The position numbers and the translations under genes are program-made. From RDXT01 sp033765305 (GTDB taxonomy: Bacteria; Bacteroidota; Bacteroidia; J057): DNA of 64,000 nucleotides. Each line of letters begins with the position of its first letter. Positions within the stretch are counted from its first letter, which is position 1. Under the pieces are notes generated by a model, which was given only the letters and a program-made list of their open reading frames with translations, did no database searches and was not told the DNA's origin. The stretch covers positions 62,001 to 126,000 of the forward strand of contig JANRID010000019.1 of NCBI GenBank assembly GCA_033765305.1, given 5' to 3'. Shown in pieces: positions 52,989 through 63,670 of the stretch.

Positions 52989-54113
52989 ATGCGGAAACTC
53001 TTCTATCCGGTACCGATCGACGAAATCCGGGACGAGACGCCCGACGCCTATACCTTGTTCTTCCTGCCGCCGGACCCGGTGGCCTTCCGCTACGAGGCCG
53101 GGCAATACCTCACCCTCCGCACCTGGATCGGCGAGGCCGAGCACCGGCGGGCCTTTTCCCTCTCCAGCTCCCCGCTCACGGACAGCCGCCTCGGCGTGAC
53201 CATCAAACGGGTGGACAAAGGCCTGGTATCCAATCACCTGCGCGATGCCTTCGAGGCCGGCGACGAACTGGAGATCATGCCGCCGATGGGCCGCTTTACC
53301 GTAGTGCCCGATCCGGGCCGCAGCCGCAACTACGTGCTCATCGGGGCCGGCAGCGGCATTACGCCGCTCTTTTCCATCCTCAAAACCGTGCTCGCCGGCG
53401 AGCCGCTCAGCAAGGTGACCCTCTGGTACGGCTGCCGCGACGAGTCGTCGGTCATCTTTTACGATCAGCTCCGCGCGCTGCAGGCGCAGTATGCCCCGCG
53501 CCTGGAGCTGTACCTGACCCTGACCCAGCCCGCCGAAGGCTGGAAAGGCTTCCGCGGGCGGCTGGATCAGCGGCGGATCTACGATCTGCTCTCCGAGCTG
53601 TTCATGGAGGATGAATTCCGCAAGGTGTACTACGTCTGCGGCCCGCAGGGCATGATGGACGCAGCACATGCCGCCTTCGACAAGCATGCGGTGAACTTCG
53701 CCGATGTGCACCAGGAGTTCTTCTCGGCGCCGCTGCCGCCGGAGGAAGAGGTGCTCGCGGCCCACAGCGGCACCAACGGCCAGTCGGCCGCCCCGGTCCA
53801 GGATGTGCTGGCCGACGGGGAAGAGGTGTACACCATCGAGCGGCGCGAGGTGCAGGTGCTCCTCGGCGGCGAAACGCACCTGCTCACGGTGGAGCCGGAG
53901 CAGAGCATCCTGGATGCCGCCATTCAGGCCCGCCTGGATCCGCCCTACGCCTGCCAGTCGGGGATCTGCACCACCTGCCGGGCCATGCTGCATGCCGGCG
54001 CCGTGGCGATGGATGAAAGCGAAGGACTGAGCGAAGACGAACTCCGGCAGGGCTACATCCTCACCTGCCAGTCGCATCCGCTGACCGAATCGGTGGTGGT
54101 GGAGTTTGGGTGA
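52989..54113 (+). CDS. FAD/NADPH reductase with C-terminal 2Fe-2S domain (PaaE-like)
   Basis: 374 residues from the ATG at 52989. An FAD-binding barrel (RYEAGQYLTLRTWIGEAEHRRAFSLSSSP) is followed by an NADPH domain (YVLIGAGSGITPLFSILKTVL, VYYVCGPQGMMDAA) and a plant-type ferredoxin domain with CQSGICTTC at ~324-332 and the fourth ligand in LTCQSHPLT. This is the architecture of the phenylacetyl-CoA epoxidase reductase PaaE and related oxygenase reductases. None of paaABCD is in the window, so its partner oxygenase is unknown; a ring-hydroxylating or fatty-acid desaturase partner is equally possible. Confidence 0.9.
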   Translation: MRKLFYPVPIDEIRDETPDAYTLFFLPPDPVAFRYEAGQYLTLRTWIGEAEHRRAFSLSSSPLTDSRLGVTIKRVDKGLVSNHLRDAFEAGDELEIMPPMGRFTVVPDPGRSRNYVLIGAGSGITPLFSILKTVLAGEPLSKVTLWYGCRDESSVIFYDQLRALQAQYAPRLELYLTLTQPAEGWKGFRGRLDQRRIYDLLSELFMEDEFRKVYYVCGPQGMMDAAHAAFDKHAVNFADVHQEFFSAPLPPEEEVLAAHSGTNGQSAAPVQDVLADGEEVYTIERREVQVLLGGETHLLTVEPEQSILDAAIQARLDPPYACQSGICTTCRAMLHAGAVAMDESEGLSEDELRQGYILTCQSHPLTESVVVEFG

Positions 54114-54118
54114 GCGGG

Positions 54119-54284
54119 CTACGTATGGGCTTCATCCAGCCCGTCCCCCACAAAGAGATGCATCGTGTCCGGGGTGATGACCTGGACCTCGCTCTCCGGA
54201 TACGCCTTGCGGAATGTGGCGGGAATGCGTGCCGTGCGCTTGGGATTCCATTTGAATCAAGGGAAACAGCATGCTGGGAATCAT
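54119..54284 (-). pseudogene. Remnant of an AAA_14/DUF4143-like ATPase gene (start plus C-terminus, middle deleted)
   Basis: Read on the minus strand, codons from 54256 to a TAG at 54119-54121 give 45 residues, FKWNPKRTARIPATFRKAYP then ESEVQVITPDTMHLFVG..., which resembles the C-terminal tail of Bacteroidota AAA_14/DUF4143 ATP-binding proteins (EFKWNP...FxxAYP...vITPxNxxxFl). There is a stop immediately before FKW in this frame and no start, so it is only a tail. Twenty-eight bases upstream an ATG (54282-54284) opens with MIPSMLFPLI, plausible for that family's N-terminus, in a different frame. I infer an internal deletion of most of a ~1.1-kb gene. Family assignment rests on memory, not a search. 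Confidence 0.5.
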
Positions 54285-54295
54285 CGCGCAATAGC

Positions 54296-54340
54296 TAATC
54301 CCCAAAAATAGCCATATTCGGGGATTACGATCCCCAAATA
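54296..54340. promoter_or_regulatory. Palindromic operator-like region with minus-strand -7 box, orphaned promoter of the ghost ATPase
   Basis: Three ATCCCC/GGGGAT half-sites: TAATCCCC (54296-54303), then TATTCGGGGAT (54315-54325) facing ATCCCCAAATA (54330-54340), a 10/11-bp inverted repeat. The minus-strand TATTTTTG (54303-54310) is an exact -7 box, 19 bases before the orphan ATG at 54284. The following 54341-54490 holds no gene I can support. Confidence 0.5.
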
Positions 54341-54490
54341 TTGAACTTTGCAGCTGATCCTATCTATGAACCATCTTTAATGATCTGATAAACAGGCTGA
54401 TAGCATAGGCCGCCCGTATAGCCGGGGAAATGCCCGCGTATCCACCCGCCGCCCGGCTGCGTACAAGCAGCTGAACCGCATCTTCTTCCC

Positions 54491-54997
54491 ATGATCTCCC
54501 GCTTCATCTCCCAGGCCGAGCGGCGCACCCGTGTCCCCATGGACTACCTGCGCATGATCGCCCGCGCATCCCGCAGCGCCTTCTGGAAATTTCTCCTCTT
54601 CATGCCCCTCTCCGGGCACCGCCAGCGGCTGCCGCGCGAACTCTGGCATGCAGCCCGCATCGCAGCCACCCAGCTCGAGGACTGCGGCGCCTGCGTGCAG
54701 ATCACCGTCAACATGGCCCTGGACGACGGGCTGCCGCCCGGCCTCATCCGCAGCATCCTGGACCGCAGCCCCTCGCTGAGCCCGGAGCTGCAGCAGGTGC
54801 TCCGCTATGCTGAAGCAGTGGCGGCGCAGGACGAAGCCGCTGCCCTGCCCCTCCGTGAAGCGATCCTCGCCGCCTACGGCGAAGCCGGGCTGGTGGACTT
54901 GGCGCTCGGCATGGCCTCCGCACGTCTGTACCCCATGACCAAGCGCGGCCTGGGCCTCGCGGTCAGCTGCTCCAGGGTCCAGGTGCAGGGCGTCTGA
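54491..54997 (+). CDS. AhpD/carboxymuconolactone-decarboxylase-like protein
   Basis: 168 residues, all helical. LWHAARIAATQLEDCGACVQITVNMALDDGL holds the CxxC pair (C-G-A-C) with the preceding Glu, as in AhpD-type peroxidase/disulfide reductases, followed by the helix SILDRSPSLSPELQQVLRYAEAVA. A histidine normally two to three residues after the second Cys is absent (CVQITV), so full AhpD peroxidase activity is doubtful. It is convergent with the PhyH gene, 9 bases apart. Function uncertain. Confidence 0.8.
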   Translation: MISRFISQAERRTRVPMDYLRMIARASRSAFWKFLLFMPLSGHRQRLPRELWHAARIAATQLEDCGACVQITVNMALDDGLPPGLIRSILDRSPSLSPELQQVLRYAEAVAAQDEAAALPLREAILAAYGEAGLVDLALGMASARLYPMTKRGLGLAVSCSRVQVQGV

Positions 54998-55006
54998 GCC
55001 TGCGGG

Positions 55007-55978
55007 TCAGTCGATGAGGCGGATCGCCGGCTTGATCGCCGGGCGCTGGGTCAGCTCATGGTAGCAGATCACGTCCGAGGCGAAATAGTGCGCCACCATG
55101 CTCTTGCGGGTGCTGCCCGCATCGCGGATCGGCGCGCCGCCGTGGATCAGGTTGGCATGCCAGATCAGCGCGTCGCCCGGCGCCGCGTGGAAGGTGCGGG
55201 CCTCCAGGCCGTGCGCGGCGATCACCTCGGCGATTTTGGCCTCATAGCGGGCATTGGCATCGTGGCGGATGCGGCCCGGCAGCGGATCGGGGTCGAAATC
55301 CGGGCCGAGCAGGTAGGGCAGCCGGTGGCTGCCGGGGTAGTAGATCAGCGGGCCGTTGCCGTCGGTGATGGGTTCGAGCGCGATCCAGATCGCCGCGAGG
55401 CGGCCCGGCGGGTAGGTCGTCATGTGGACCGAGTCGGAATGCGCGGCCTGCTCGCTGCCCTTTAGGAAATTCAGGCTTTGGAACAGCTCCATCGGGTGGC
55501 CGGTGAGAAAGGACAGCAGCTCCAGCAGGCCGGGCCGGAGCAGGGCGCGGGCGAGCAGTTCCGATTTGCGGTAGGCAAACATCACGCGCCCGCTTTCAAA
55601 TCCGATCTGCTGTGCGGCGGCCAGCCGTTCCACCTCCGCATTCATGGCTGCGACCTCCTCCGGGCTGTAGTAGCCTTTGAGAATCAGGTAGCCGTCCTGG
55701 ACAAACGTTTCCAGCTGTGCCCGGCGCACGGGATCGGCCTGCTGATAATACGGCTGTGCGCGGAGCTGCGCCGCGGCATCGGGCTGGTCGATCCAGGCGG
55801 GCATGGGGGGCAGATGGGCAAAATCGCGGCTGGAAACCGGCGCAAACACCGATTTGCGGAGGCCATACCGCCGGTAGAGGGCCCGCTGCGGCAGGAGCCG
55901 GCGGGCGTGGCGCAGATTATGCAGGACGTAGGCGGCTTTGAGGGTGCGCAGCCATTCGGCCGGGGAAAGACGGGCCAT
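55007..55978 (-). CDS. Phytanoyl-CoA dioxygenase (PhyH) family Fe(II)/2-oxoglutarate enzyme
   Basis: 323 residues. FVQDGYLILKGYYSPEEVAAMNAEVERL is the PhyH N-terminal helix-strand. The facial triad is visible: H and D in QAAHSDSVHMTTYPPG (HxD) and the distal His in DALIWHANLIHGGAP, with the 2-oxoglutarate-binding Arg shortly after (STRKSMVAHY). PLIYYPGSHRLPYL is also typical. It should hydroxylate an aliphatic or lipid substrate; which one is unknown. It stands alone, divergent from the ribosomal operon. Confidence 0.92.
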   Translation of the reverse strand: MARLSPAEWLRTLKAAYVLHNLRHARRLLPQRALYRRYGLRKSVFAPVSSRDFAHLPPMPAWIDQPDAAAQLRAQPYYQQADPVRRAQLETFVQDGYLILKGYYSPEEVAAMNAEVERLAAAQQIGFESGRVMFAYRKSELLARALLRPGLLELLSFLTGHPMELFQSLNFLKGSEQAAHSDSVHMTTYPPGRLAAIWIALEPITDGNGPLIYYPGSHRLPYLLGPDFDPDPLPGRIRHDANARYEAKIAEVIAAHGLEARTFHAAPGDALIWHANLIHGGAPIRDAGSTRKSMVAHYFASDVICYHELTQRPAIKPAIRLID

Positions 55979-56426
55979 AGGATCGGAGGCCGGGTGCTAT
56001 TCCCGGCCAGACGCAAATAAACAACCTGGCACCGAACCTGGCATGGAAAAAACTTTTGGGCAGGGCTTGGAGAATTAAAAAAGTTGTCGGACATTTGCCA
56101 CGCTCTTTCGGAAAGCGCCGCTCCGGCCAAACTTTCTGAAAGCCAGGAAACACAGGTCTCCCCTTCATGGCAATGCTTCCGCCCGGCACGCCCGGCGCCG
56201 AGGTACCCCGGAAAGAGACACAGGAATAAGGCGAAGGATCTGCCCTTTCTGCATCAGCAGGCACAGATCTGCGACCCTCCGGTCGCCCTGTCTTTGTCCC
56301 GTAGCTCCCCGGTTCTGTCAGCAAGGCAAGAGGCCACCCTTCACCGGGCACTGGGTCTCCTTTTTTGTTTTGATACTGATTGTCACCAAGATACACGCTT
56401 TCAGCATCTGATTAAGCAAGAGGTTT
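55979..56426 (+). other. Long non-coding leader of the str-S10 ribosomal operon
   Basis: 448 bases with no supported gene. A hairpin (CCGGG/CCCGG near 55991-56007) adjoins the PhyH start. At 56330-56370 a weak stem (ACCC/GGGT) is followed by the T-rich CTTTTTTGTTTTG, which could act as an attenuator. No exact TAnnTTTG box is present on the plus strand; TGTCTTTG (~56290) is one mismatch away. Confidence 0.4.
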
Positions 56427-56810
<384 letters not shown>

Positions 56811-56816
56811 CAGGCC

Positions 56817-57284
56817 ATGAGGAAGAACCGAGCTAAACCCCGGATTGTACTCCCCGACCCGCGCTACGGCGATGTGCTCGTCTCCAAATTCGTGAACAAC
56901 CTCATGAAGGACGGCAAGAAGAGCACTGCCTATGATATCTTCTACGGCGCCATGGACATCATCGAGCAACGCGGCGACGGGTCCGGTGTGGATGTCTTCC
57001 GCAACGCGCTCAACAACGTGATGCCTGCCGTGGAGGTCAAGAGCCGCCGCGTCGGCGGTGCGACCTTCCAGGTCCCCACCGAAGTGAAGCCCAAGCGCCG
57101 CGAAGGCCTCGGAATCCGCTGGCTGATCCGCTACGCCCAGACCCGCAACGGACGCACGATGAAAGACAAGCTCGCTGCTGAAATCCTGGCTGCTGCCAAG
57201 GGTGAAGGTGCTGCTGTCAAGAAACGCGAGGATACCCACAAAATGGCCGAAGCCAACAAGGCTTTCTCTCACTTCCGCTTCTGA
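56817..57284 (+). CDS. rpsG: 30S ribosomal protein S7
   Basis: 155 residues, the usual short form. MRKNRAKPRIVLPDPRYGDVLVSKFVNNLMKDGKKS and ALNNVMPAVEVKSRRVGGATFQVP are family signatures; it ends HKMAEANKAFSHFRF. It nucleates assembly of the 30S head and, in many bacteria, represses its own operon. Starts 6 bases after rpsL. Confidence 0.98.
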   Translation: MRKNRAKPRIVLPDPRYGDVLVSKFVNNLMKDGKKSTAYDIFYGAMDIIEQRGDGSGVDVFRNALNNVMPAVEVKSRRVGGATFQVPTEVKPKRREGLGIRWLIRYAQTRNGRTMKDKLAAEILAAAKGEGAAVKKREDTHKMAEANKAFSHFRF

Positions 57285-57316
57285 TCCGCTATTGATCAAC
57301 CTCAGGTCTTCCCATC

Positions 57317-59425
<2,109 letters not shown>

Positions 59426-59452
59426 GGTCTGTACCTTGATAACTGAAAGGCA

Positions 59453-59758
59453 ATGACCCAGAAGATCCGAATCAAACTGAAATCGTACGATCATAATCTG
59501 GTCGACAAGTCGGCAGAGAAGATTGTGCGTACGGTCAAGTCAACCGGCGCCATCGTGAGCGGCCCGATTCCGCTTCCGACGGAGCGCTCCATCATCACTG
59601 TCAACCGTTCTCCCCACGTCAACAAGAAGTCCCGTGAGCAGTTCGAGATCAGCTCGTACAAGCGGCTGATCGACATCTTCAGCTCCAGCTCCAAAACGGT
59701 GGACGTGCTGATGAAGCTGGAGCTTCCCAGCGGGGTCGATGTGGAAATCAAGGTATAA
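59453..59758 (+). CDS. rpsJ: 30S ribosomal protein S10
   Basis: 101 residues; QKIRIKLKSYDHNLVDKSAEKIVRTVKSTGAIVSGPIPLPT is the standard S10 start and HVNKKSREQFEISSYKRLID the rRNA-binding loop. First gene of the classical S10 part of the merged operon, 27 bases after fusA. Confidence 0.98.
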   Translation: MTQKIRIKLKSYDHNLVDKSAEKIVRTVKSTGAIVSGPIPLPTERSIITVNRSPHVNKKSREQFEISSYKRLIDIFSSSSKTVDVLMKLELPSGVDVEIKV

Positions 59759-59777
59759 CCTTCCTAATCCTAAAGAA

Positions 59778-60413
59778 ATGGCAGGAATCATAGGCAAAAA
59801 AGTTGGGATGACCAACGTCTTCGATGAGAATCGGAGGAATGTTGCCTGCACGTTGATATATGCGGAGCCGAACGTCGTCACGCAGGTGAAGACCGCGGCC
59901 GCCCGCGCCAACGGCAAATCGGAAGGCTATAACGCCGTTCAGCTCGCCTTCGACGAGATGAAGGAAAAGAACGCCTCCCAGCCGATGCTTGGGCACTTTG
60001 CCAAGGCCGGCACAACGCCCAAGCGCAAGGTGGTTGAGTTCAGCTTCGAAGGTGTGGACCTCAAGCTCGGCGATACCGTCGGCGTGGACATCTTCGAAGA
60101 GGGTGAATTCGTGGACGTGGTGGGCATCTCCAAGGGCAAGGGCTTCCAGGGCGTTGTGAAGCGCCACGGGTTTGCCGGGGTCGGGGAAAGCACCCACGGC
60201 CAGCACAACCGGGAGCGTGCGCCGGGTTCGATGGGTCCGGGCTCTACCCCCTCCCGTGTGTACAAGGGCAAGCGTCTCGCCGGCCGCATGGGCACCGACC
60301 GCGTGAAGGTCCAGAACCTCCGCGTGATCAAGGTGATCCCGGAAAAAAATCTGCTCGTCGTGTCCGGCTCTATCCCCGGCCACAAAGGTTCGTACGTCAT
60401 CGTAGAGAAGTAA
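59778..60413 (+). CDS. rplC: 50S ribosomal protein L3
   Basis: 211 residues from the ATG at 59778 (MAGIIGKKVGMTNVFDENRR). The loop GKGFQGVVKRHGFAGVGESTHGQHNRERAPGSMGPGSTPSRVYKGKRLAGRMG is the conserved extension reaching the peptidyl-transferase centre. Complete. Confidence 0.98.
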   Translation: MAGIIGKKVGMTNVFDENRRNVACTLIYAEPNVVTQVKTAAARANGKSEGYNAVQLAFDEMKEKNASQPMLGHFAKAGTTPKRKVVEFSFEGVDLKLGDTVGVDIFEEGEFVDVVGISKGKGFQGVVKRHGFAGVGESTHGQHNRERAPGSMGPGSTPSRVYKGKRLAGRMGTDRVKVQNLRVIKVIPEKNLLVVSGSIPGHKGSYVIVEK

Positions 60414-60415
60414 TC

Positions 60416-61048
60416 ATGGAGCTCGCAGTATTCAACATCGAGGGTGCGGAAACCGGCAGAACCGCCCAGTTGGCCGACGAGGTGTTTGCCCTGGAGCAAC
60501 CCAATGATCACGCCATTTACATGGACGTGCGCCAGATGCAGGCCAATGCCCGCCAGGGCACCCACAAAGCCAAGGAGCGCGGCGAAGTAGCTGCCTCCAC
60601 CAAGAAGCTGTACCGCCAGAAAGGCACCGGCAACGCCCGCTCCGGCAGCCGCAAGTCTCCGGTGCGCAAAAGCGGCGGCACCATCTTCGGGCCCCGCCCC
60701 CGCGACTACAGCTTCCGCCTGAACACCAAGATCAAGTCGCTCGCACGCAAAAGCGCCCTGACCTACAAGGCCCGCAGCGCAGAGATCCGGGTGGTCGAGA
60801 ACCTCGCGTTCGACCTGCCCAAGACCCGCCAGTTTCTGGCAATTCTGAAGAATCTCTCCCTCGAAGGCCAGAAGGTGCTCGTGGTGCTGCCCGAATACGA
60901 CCGCAACGTGTACCTCTCCGGACGCAATCTGCCCAAAACCCAGGTTACCTCCGCTTCCGAGATCAACACGATCGACATCCTCCATGCCGATACCCTGGTC
61001 CTGACCGAAGGCGCTGTGCAGATCATCAACCAACGTCTAGCGAACTAA
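60416..61048 (+). CDS. rplD: 50S ribosomal protein L4
   Basis: 210 residues. NARQGTHKAKERGEVAASTKKLYRQKGTGNARSGSRKSPVRKSGGTIFGPRPRDYSF is the exit-tunnel loop. L4 represses the S10 operon in enterobacteria; whether that applies here is unknown. Starts 2 bases after rplC. Confidence 0.98.
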   Translation: MELAVFNIEGAETGRTAQLADEVFALEQPNDHAIYMDVRQMQANARQGTHKAKERGEVAASTKKLYRQKGTGNARSGSRKSPVRKSGGTIFGPRPRDYSFRLNTKIKSLARKSALTYKARSAEIRVVENLAFDLPKTRQFLAILKNLSLEGQKVLVVLPEYDRNVYLSGRNLPKTQVTSASEINTIDILHADTLVLTEGAVQIINQRLAN

Positions 61049-61052
61049 GGCC

Positions 61053-61343
61053 ATGAGCATCCTGAAGCGACCGATCATCACGGAAAAATCCAACAGCTTC
61101 GCCGAACGCGGGCTGCCCAAGTATGCCTTCGAGGTCAGCCTCGATGCCACCAAGGAGCAGGTCCTGGCTGAAGTGGAGCGCGTCTACGAAGTGAAGGTAG
61201 CCGATGTGAATACGGTTATCGTCCGTGGCAAACGCCGTCAGCGCTACTCCAAAAGCGGCGTGCTGCGCGGGAAATCCTCCAACTACAAGAAAGCGATCGT
61301 CACCCTGTCGAGCGGCGATATCGACTTCTTCAAACACATCTAA
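61053..61343 (+). CDS. rplW: 50S ribosomal protein L23
   Basis: 96 residues; ILKRPIITEKSNSFAERGLPKYAFEVSLDATKEQVLAEVERVYEVKVADVNT is typical. It binds at the tunnel exit and docks trigger factor and SRP. The C-terminus (KKAIVTLSSGDIDFF) matches Bacteroidota forms. Confidence 0.97.
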   Translation: MSILKRPIITEKSNSFAERGLPKYAFEVSLDATKEQVLAEVERVYEVKVADVNTVIVRGKRRQRYSKSGVLRGKSSNYKKAIVTLSSGDIDFFKHI

Positions 61344-61348
61344 GGGCG

Positions 61349-62182
61349 ATGGGACTCAGAAAATACAAACCGATCACCCCTGGCCAGCGGCTCCGTTCCG
61401 TTTCCGACTTCGATACGGTCACCAAGTCGAAATCTGATCCGGAAAAAAGCCTGACCCGGCCGCTCAAAAGCTCCGGAGGCCGGAACAACTCCGGCAAGCT
61501 CACCGTGCGCTACCGCGGCGGCGGCCACAAGCGCAAGTACCGGATTATCGACTTCAAGCGCGATAAGTTCGATATGCCCGCTACGGTGCTTTCCATCGAG
61601 TACGATCCCAACCGCTCGGCCCGGATCGCGCTCGTGCAGTACACCGACGGCGAGAAGCGCTACATCATTGCGCCCGAGAAGCTGACGGTCGGCATGCAGG
61701 TGATCTCCTCCGAGGTTGCCGAGCCGGTGGTAGGCAACGCCATGAAGCTGAAGAACATTCCGCTCGGCGCCTCGGTCCACAACGTGGAGCTGCATCCCGG
61801 CAAAGGCGGCATCATGGCCCGCAGCGCAGGCTCCTTTGCGCAGCTCACGGCCAAGGAAGGCAAATATGTGGTGCTCCGCATGCCCTCCGGCGAAAACCGC
61901 ATGGTGCTGGCTACCTGCATGGGCACCATCGGGGTGGTGAGCAACTCGGAGCATCAGAATATCGAGATCGGCAAGGCCGGCCGCAACCGCTGGCTGGGAC
62001 GCCGTCCCCGCACCCGCGCCGTCGCGATGAACCCCGTCGACCACCCGATGGGCGGCGGCGAGGGCCGCGCCTCCGGCGGACACCCCCGCAACCGCAACGG
62101 TCTGCCCGCCAAAGGCTACAAGACCCGCAGCCATAAGAAGTCGTCCAACCGACTGATCATCAGCAGGAAGAAGCAACGTTAG
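61349..62182 (+). CDS. rplB: 50S ribosomal protein L2
   Basis: 277 residues. RYRGGGHKRKYRIIDFKR, GSFAQLTAKEGKYVVLRMPSGE and the C-terminal AMNPVDHPMGGGEGRASGG with the functionally critical His are all present. Complete. Confidence 0.98.
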   Translation: MGLRKYKPITPGQRLRSVSDFDTVTKSKSDPEKSLTRPLKSSGGRNNSGKLTVRYRGGGHKRKYRIIDFKRDKFDMPATVLSIEYDPNRSARIALVQYTDGEKRYIIAPEKLTVGMQVISSEVAEPVVGNAMKLKNIPLGASVHNVELHPGKGGIMARSAGSFAQLTAKEGKYVVLRMPSGENRMVLATCMGTIGVVSNSEHQNIEIGKAGRNRWLGRRPRTRAVAMNPVDHPMGGGEGRASGGHPRNRNGLPAKGYKTRSHKKSSNRLIISRKKQR

Positions 62183-62193
62183 TACCTGAGGAT

Positions 62194-62472
62194 ATGTCGA
62201 GATCACTGAAAAAAGGGCCTTTTATCGACCCGAAGCTTGAGCGTAAGGTTCTGAAAATGAACACTTCCGGAGGCAAGCGCCTGGTGAAGACCTGGGCGCG
62301 CCGGTCGATGATCTCCCCCGATTTTGTGGGGCATACCCTGGCCGTACACAACGGGAACAAATTCATTCCGGTGTTCATCACGGAGAACATGGTGGGCCAC
62401 AAGCTGGGCGAGTTTGCACCTACCCGCACCTTCAGGGGCCACGCCGGCAACCGCAAAGACAAACGGAAGTAA
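62194..62472 (+). CDS. rpsS: 30S ribosomal protein S19
   Basis: 92 residues: MSRSLKKGPFIDPKLERKVL ... WARRSMISPDFVGHTLAVHNGNKFIPVFITENMVGHKLGEFAPTRTFRGH. Complete and standard. Confidence 0.98.
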   Translation: MSRSLKKGPFIDPKLERKVLKMNTSGGKRLVKTWARRSMISPDFVGHTLAVHNGNKFIPVFITENMVGHKLGEFAPTRTFRGHAGNRKDKRK

Positions 62473-62476
62473 CAGC

Positions 62477-62941
62477 ATGGCAGAGCAAGTCAAAATGACC
62501 CGGAAAGAGAAAATCGCAGCCGGGATCGAAAAGCAGCCCAAGCGCAAGAAGGCGATGGCCGAGCGCTTGAAAGAAGAGCGCGCGGAAAAGACCCACGTCG
62601 AACTCCGCAACTACCGCTCTTCGGCCCGCAAAATGCGGCTGATCGTGGACCAGGTCCGCGGCATGGAGGTCTCTCATGCCCTCAATGTGCTCAAGCTGAC
62701 CCAGAAAGGCGCCGCGCCCGACGTGCTCAAGCTCCTCAAGGCTGCCATCAGCAGCTTCGAAGAGAAGAACGAAGGCGAACGGGTCGAGCCGGGTTCCCAC
62801 TATGTGAAAGTGGCCATGGTCGACGGCGGCAGGATGCTCAAGCGCCTTTCGCCTGCTCCCCAGGGCCGCGGACACCTCGTCCGGAAGCGCTACTGCCACG
62901 TGACGCTCGAATTGGACCGTATTCAGACCGCAGATAACTAA
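62477..62941 (+). CDS. rplV: 50S ribosomal protein L22 with charged N-terminal extension
   Basis: 154 residues from the ATG at 62477. The L22 core (LRNYRSSARKMRLIVDQVRGMEVSHALNVLKLT ... GRMLKRLSPAPQGRGHLVRKRYCHVTLEL) starts near residue 43. The first ~42 residues are an extra Lys/Glu-rich, probably helical extension (KMTRKEKIAAGIEKQPKRKK...) not found in the ~110-residue E. coli protein. An upstream in-frame stretch is excluded because it overlaps rpsS. Extensions occur in some Bacteroidota. Confidence 0.96.
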   Translation: MAEQVKMTRKEKIAAGIEKQPKRKKAMAERLKEERAEKTHVELRNYRSSARKMRLIVDQVRGMEVSHALNVLKLTQKGAAPDVLKLLKAAISSFEEKNEGERVEPGSHYVKVAMVDGGRMLKRLSPAPQGRGHLVRKRYCHVTLELDRIQTADN

Positions 62942-62953
62942 TCGGAACGTACC

Positions 62954-63658
62954 TTGGGACAGAAGACACATCCTATCGGACTGAGGCTGGGCATTATCCG
63001 CGGTTGGGATTCCAACTGGTTCGGCGGCAGAGACTTCTCGGATAAGCTCATCGAAGATGAGAACATCCGCGCCTACCTCAACACGCGCATTCCGCGCGGC
63101 GGTATTTCCAAGATCGTGATCGAGCGCACCCTGCGCAAAATCACCATCACCATCCATACCTCCCGCCCCGGCATCGTGATCGGCAAAGGCGGCAAGGAGG
63201 TGGACAAGCTGCGCGAAGAAATCAAGCGGATCACCGGCAAGGAGGTCCAGATCAATATCTTCGAGATTAAGCGCCCCGAACTGGATGCTACCCTGGTAGG
63301 CCAGCAGATCGCGCAGCAGCTCGAAGCACGGGTGTCCTTCCGCCGTGCGATGAAGGCGGCCCTGGCCTCTACCATCCGCGCCGGTGCCGGAGGATGCAAG
63401 ATCATGTGCTCCGGCCGCCTGGGCGGTGCCGAAATGTCCCGCACCGAGCAGTATAAGCAAGGCCGCGTTCCGCTTCAGACCCTCCGCGCCGATATCGACT
63501 ACGCCCTCGTGGAAGCCCATACCATCTATGGCGCCATCGGTGTAAAGGTGTGGATTTTCAAAAAGGAACTGTACGGCAAAGTGGATCTTTCCCCCAACGC
63601 CAAGCAGGAACGCGCCAAGCGTACCCCCAAACAGCGTAACCGGAAGCCCCAGCGTTAA
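62954..63658 (+). CDS. rpsC: 30S ribosomal protein S3 (TTG start)
   Basis: 234 residues. It begins at a TTG (62954-62956) that encodes the expected MGQKTHPIGLRLGIIRGWDSN start. KH domain with IVIGKGGKEVDKLREEIKRITGKEVQINIFEIK, then GCKIMCSGRLGGAEMSR and VPLQTLRADIDYA. Complete, ending in a basic tail. The non-ATG start in a highly expressed gene is unusual. Confidence 0.97.
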   Translation: MGQKTHPIGLRLGIIRGWDSNWFGGRDFSDKLIEDENIRAYLNTRIPRGGISKIVIERTLRKITITIHTSRPGIVIGKGGKEVDKLREEIKRITGKEVQINIFEIKRPELDATLVGQQIAQQLEARVSFRRAMKAALASTIRAGAGGCKIMCSGRLGGAEMSRTEQYKQGRVPLQTLRADIDYALVEAHTIYGAIGVKVWIFKKELYGKVDLSPNAKQERAKRTPKQRNRKPQR

Positions 63659-63670
63659 CCGACTACCGTC

